32,859 nucleotides of DNA from Elusimicrobiota bacterium (GTDB lineage Bacteria; Elusimicrobiota; Elusimicrobia; UBA1565; UBA9628), in contig JAHFCE010000031.1 in assembly GCA_023249675.1 (NCBI GenBank), positions 1 through 32,859 of the forward strand, given 5' to 3'. Below are positions 30,852 through 32,859 of this stretch, one piece after another. The notes below the pieces were generated by a model. It was not told the DNA's origin. It saw only the letters and a list, made by a program, of their open reading frames with translations, and made no database searches. The position numbers were made by a program, and so were the translations under genes. Within the stretch, counting starts at the first letter, position 1, and every line of letters starts with the position of its first letter.

Positions 30852-32305
30852 CGAACAAGATCCGCACTCGCTTCGCCCCGTCCCCGACCGGCTTCCTGCA
30901 CATCGGAGGCGCCCGCACCACTTTGTACAACTGGCTGTTCGCGCGCCGCCACAAGGGCGACTTTATCCTGCGCATCGAGGACACCGACGAAGTGCGCTCG
31001 ACCGACGATTCCGTGACCGCGATCCTGGACTCGGTGAAGTGGCTCGGCCTCGACTGGGACGAGGGTCCCTTGGACGAGCATCGCGACCACGGGCCTCACG
31101 GGCCTTATTACCAAATGAAACGGATCGACATCTATCGGCGTTATCTCGATCAGCTTGTGCAGGACGGCAAGGCCTATCGCTGCTACTGTTCTAAAGAGGA
31201 GCTCGAAGAGCTCCGGCGCGTGGCCCAACTCGAGAAGCGCCCGCCGCGCTATGAGGGGCGCTGCCGGGCGCTGAGCGGCGCGCAGCGCGCCGCGATGGAG
31301 GCGTCGGGCAAGAAGTTTTCGATCCGCTTTAAGATGCCGACGAGCGGTGCGACCATCGTCGACGACCAGATCCGCGGCAAGGTCTCCTTTGAGAATAATC
31401 TTCAGCAGGATCTTGTGATCTGGAAGACAACCGATGGCCCGACGTACAACTTCTGCTGCGTCATCGACGACCACCTCATGGAGATGACCCACGTGGTGCG
31501 CGGCGACGAGCATCTCTCGAACACCCCGTCGCAAATCCAGATCTATTACGCGCTTGGCTGGACCCCGCCGCTGTTCGCGCACCTGTCCATGATCCTGGGG
31601 CCTGACGGCTCGAAGCTCTCGAAGCGTCATGGCGCGACCTCGGTGCTTGAGTACCGCGACCAGGGCTACCTGCCGCACACGATGCGCAACTACCTCGCCC
31701 TGCTCGGCTGGTCCACGTCGGAGTCCCAGCAGCTCTTTACCGATGAGGATTTGATTGCGAAGTTCGATTTGGAGGGCTGCCAGAAGAGTCCCGCGACGTT
31801 CGACACGGTCAAGCTCAACTGGATGAACGGCGAGTATATCCGCCAAACCCCGGTGGACGATCTCGTGAGTTTGGCCAAACCGTTTCTTGAAAAGGCCGGC
31901 CTGCTCGGCCTGCCCGGCCCGGAGCTCAAGCGCGTGATCGCGCTTGAGCACGAGAAATTCAAGCTGCTTTCCGAGATCCCGACCTTGATCGAGTTCTTTT
32001 ACAAACCGGTCCAATTCGATCCGAAGGCGTTCGACAAGGTCCTTAGGGCGCCGGGCGCCAAGCAGATTTTGACGGACCTTGCGGAAGTCCTCAGGGGCTT
32101 GCGGCCCTTCGAGGCCGAGGCTCTCGAGGCGCGCATCCGCAATTTTGTCGCGGAGAGGGGCCTCAAGAACGGCCAGGTCTTCCACCCGATCCGCGTGGCC
32201 GTGAGCGGCCGCACCGAGGGCCCGACCTTGTTCTCGATGCTTGAAATCATGGGCGAGGACATGGTCGTCGCCCGACTCAAGGATGCCGCCGCCCGCCTGC
32301 CCTAG
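30848..32305 (+). CDS. gltX: Glutamyl-tRNA synthetase
   Basis: This class I synthetase charges tRNA-Glu. The 485-residue protein has the HIGH-type motif HIGG (18-21) in FAPSPTGFLHIGGARTTL and the KMSKS-type motif KLSKR (256-260). Between them are the Glu-binding RIEDTDE segment, YRCYCSKEELEEL and VRGDEHLSNTPSQ. The C-terminal anticodon-binding helical domain is present, ending RVAVSGRTEGPTLFSMLEIMG in sequence, which is normal for the bacterial enzyme. The tRNA-Gln amidotransferase question cannot be settled from this window. It ends the nadK operon; the DksA-like gene has its own promoter downstream. Confidence 0.97.
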   Translation: MTNKIRTRFAPSPTGFLHIGGARTTLYNWLFARRHKGDFILRIEDTDEVRSTDDSVTAILDSVKWLGLDWDEGPLDEHRDHGPHGPYYQMKRIDIYRRYLDQLVQDGKAYRCYCSKEELEELRRVAQLEKRPPRYEGRCRALSGAQRAAMEASGKKFSIRFKMPTSGATIVDDQIRGKVSFENNLQQDLVIWKTTDGPTYNFCCVIDDHLMEMTHVVRGDEHLSNTPSQIQIYYALGWTPPLFAHLSMILGPDGSKLSKRHGATSVLEYRDQGYLPHTMRNYLALLGWSTSESQQLFTDEDLIAKFDLEGCQKSPATFDTVKLNWMNGEYIRQTPVDDLVSLAKPFLEKAGLLGLPGPELKRVIALEHEKFKLLSEIPTLIEFFYKPVQFDPKAFDKVLRAPGAKQILTDLAEVLRGLRPFEAEALEARIRNFVAERGLKNGQVFHPIRVAVSGRTEGPTLFSMLEIMGEDMVVARLKDAAARLP

Positions 32306-32308
32306 GTC

Positions 32309-32363
32309 TTGCGCGGTCCGGGTATTCTCGTATACTATCACGTTTCAATTTTCCGGAGGCGTT
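32309..32363 (+). promoter_or_regulatory. Promoter and ribosome binding site of the DksA-like gene
   Basis: -35 TTGCGC (32309-32314, 3 of 6), a 16-nt spacer and -10 TATACT (32331-32336, 5 of 6). A leader of about 20 nt follows, with GGAGG (32355-32359) 4 nt before the ATG at 32364. This is a classic leadered start. Confidence 0.65.
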
Positions 32364-32849
32364 ATGACGAAGAAAATCATGAAGAAAGCCGCAAAGTCAT
32401 CGGCGAAGACGAAGGCCTCGGCCGGGACGTCTGTTAAGGATTTGGCATGGCTGACGCCGGCGAAGCTCAGGTCGATCCGGGGAGCGCTCGTCTCGATGCG
32501 CGACGACATCTTGCGCACCGTGCGCAAGCAGGGCATTCATGAGGTCGACAACGGCGACTCCGTCGACCAGGCGAGCCAGTCCATCGAGAAGGAGCTGATG
32601 TTTGAGCTCTCGGACAACGAGCGCACCACGCTCGACATGGTCGAGGCCGCGATCCGCAAGATCGACAACGGAACCTACGGCCTGTGCGAGGCCACGCGAC
32701 GCCCGATCAGCCGCATGCGCTTGGAAGCCATCCCATACTGCCGGTACTCCATCGAGTATCAGAACCAGCTCGAGCACAAGGAGACCGAGGCCGAGCCCGG
32801 CCCGGACTTCAGCACGATCGGCGAGTTCAGCGGCGGCGCCGAGTCGTAA
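32364..32849 (+). CDS. DksA/TraR-family protein with degenerate zinc finger
   Basis: DksA-type proteins bind RNA polymerase through its secondary channel and tune transcription with ppGpp. The 161-residue protein starts with a Lys/Ala-rich basic tail (MTKKIMKKAAKSSAKTKAS), then a coiled-coil pair whose tip keeps Asp65, Asp68 and Ala70 (GDSVDQAS), the family's working DxxDxA. The finger region YGLCEATRRPISRMRLEAIPY is recognisable, but the four zinc positions read Cys108, Thr111, Ser129 and Tyr132, so zinc binding is probably lost. Cys126 is off-register. The larger frame upstream overlaps gltX and is rejected. The gene is complete, with TAA near the window end. Confidence 0.9.
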   Translation: MTKKIMKKAAKSSAKTKASAGTSVKDLAWLTPAKLRSIRGALVSMRDDILRTVRKQGIHEVDNGDSVDQASQSIEKELMFELSDNERTTLDMVEAAIRKIDNGTYGLCEATRRPISRMRLEAIPYCRYSIEYQNQLEHKETEAEPGPDFSTIGEFSGGAES

Positions 32850-32859
32850 TCCGGCGCCG

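Noticed and set aside
29679-32341. Very long minus-strand open frames opposite recN and gltX
   Set aside because: Both plus-strand genes are certain; the antisense frames have typical shadow composition.

Overview
This 32.9 kb window is a gene-dense, GC-rich bacterial chromosome segment with 35 protein-coding genes, one of them cut by the left edge. I see no RNA genes, CRISPR array, insertion sequence or prophage. The mix suggests a Gram-negative-type organism: an outer-membrane-like barrel protein, several Ala/Pro-rich secreted proteins, NagZ and AnmK for cell-wall recycling, and housekeeping genes in an order not typical of Proteobacteria. The style of the secreted proteins makes an uncultured lineage such as Elusimicrobiota plausible. 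That is an impression, because no rRNA or other decisive marker is present.

Layout. (1) 1-4576, minus: a compact operon reading nagZ, a secreted helical-repeat protein, rsmI, a Sua5/YwlC-type gene, a YwlE-type phosphatase and glyA. The last three echo the Bacillus ywlC-ywlE-rpiB-glyA cluster without rpiB. (2) 4611-5167: a RelE/ParE toxin with a ribbon-helix-helix antitoxin. (3) 5265-11731: a degenerate cyclic-nucleotide-binding-domain protein, a large secreted protein with a glycosyltransferase-like core, a DUF4143-type ATPase behind a perfect 21-bp palindrome, ssb, a serine hydrolase and two secreted proteins of unknown function. (4) 11910-20642, plus: an eight-gene run with overlapping or nearly touching genes: DoxX, dnaX, recR, cystathionine beta-synthase, a TPR protein, 2-oxoacid dehydrogenase E1 alpha and beta, and a cystathionine gamma-lyase/synthase. 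(5) 20649-25493: two TPM-domain proteins, a barrel-like protein, an ABC exporter pair and a minimal MGMT-type protein. (6) 25490-32849: anmK, divergent comEC-like, then nadK-recN-gltX and a DksA-like gene whose zinc cysteines are mostly lost.

Two ideas stand out. First, the transsulfuration enzymes enclose a 2-oxoacid dehydrogenase E1 pair. If the downstream enzyme is a gamma-lyase it releases 2-oxobutyrate, which that E1 could oxidise, so the operon may link cysteine synthesis to propionyl-CoA formation. Second, about nine transcription-unit starts have a -10-like hexamer ending 6-7 nt before the start codon and no Shine-Dalgarno site. This predicts leaderless mRNAs, while ssb, the gene at 11731 and the DksA-like gene have leaders with clear ribosome binding sites.

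All functions are read from recognisable motifs and context. No database search was run. Many long open frames opposite real genes arise from the high GC content and were left out.
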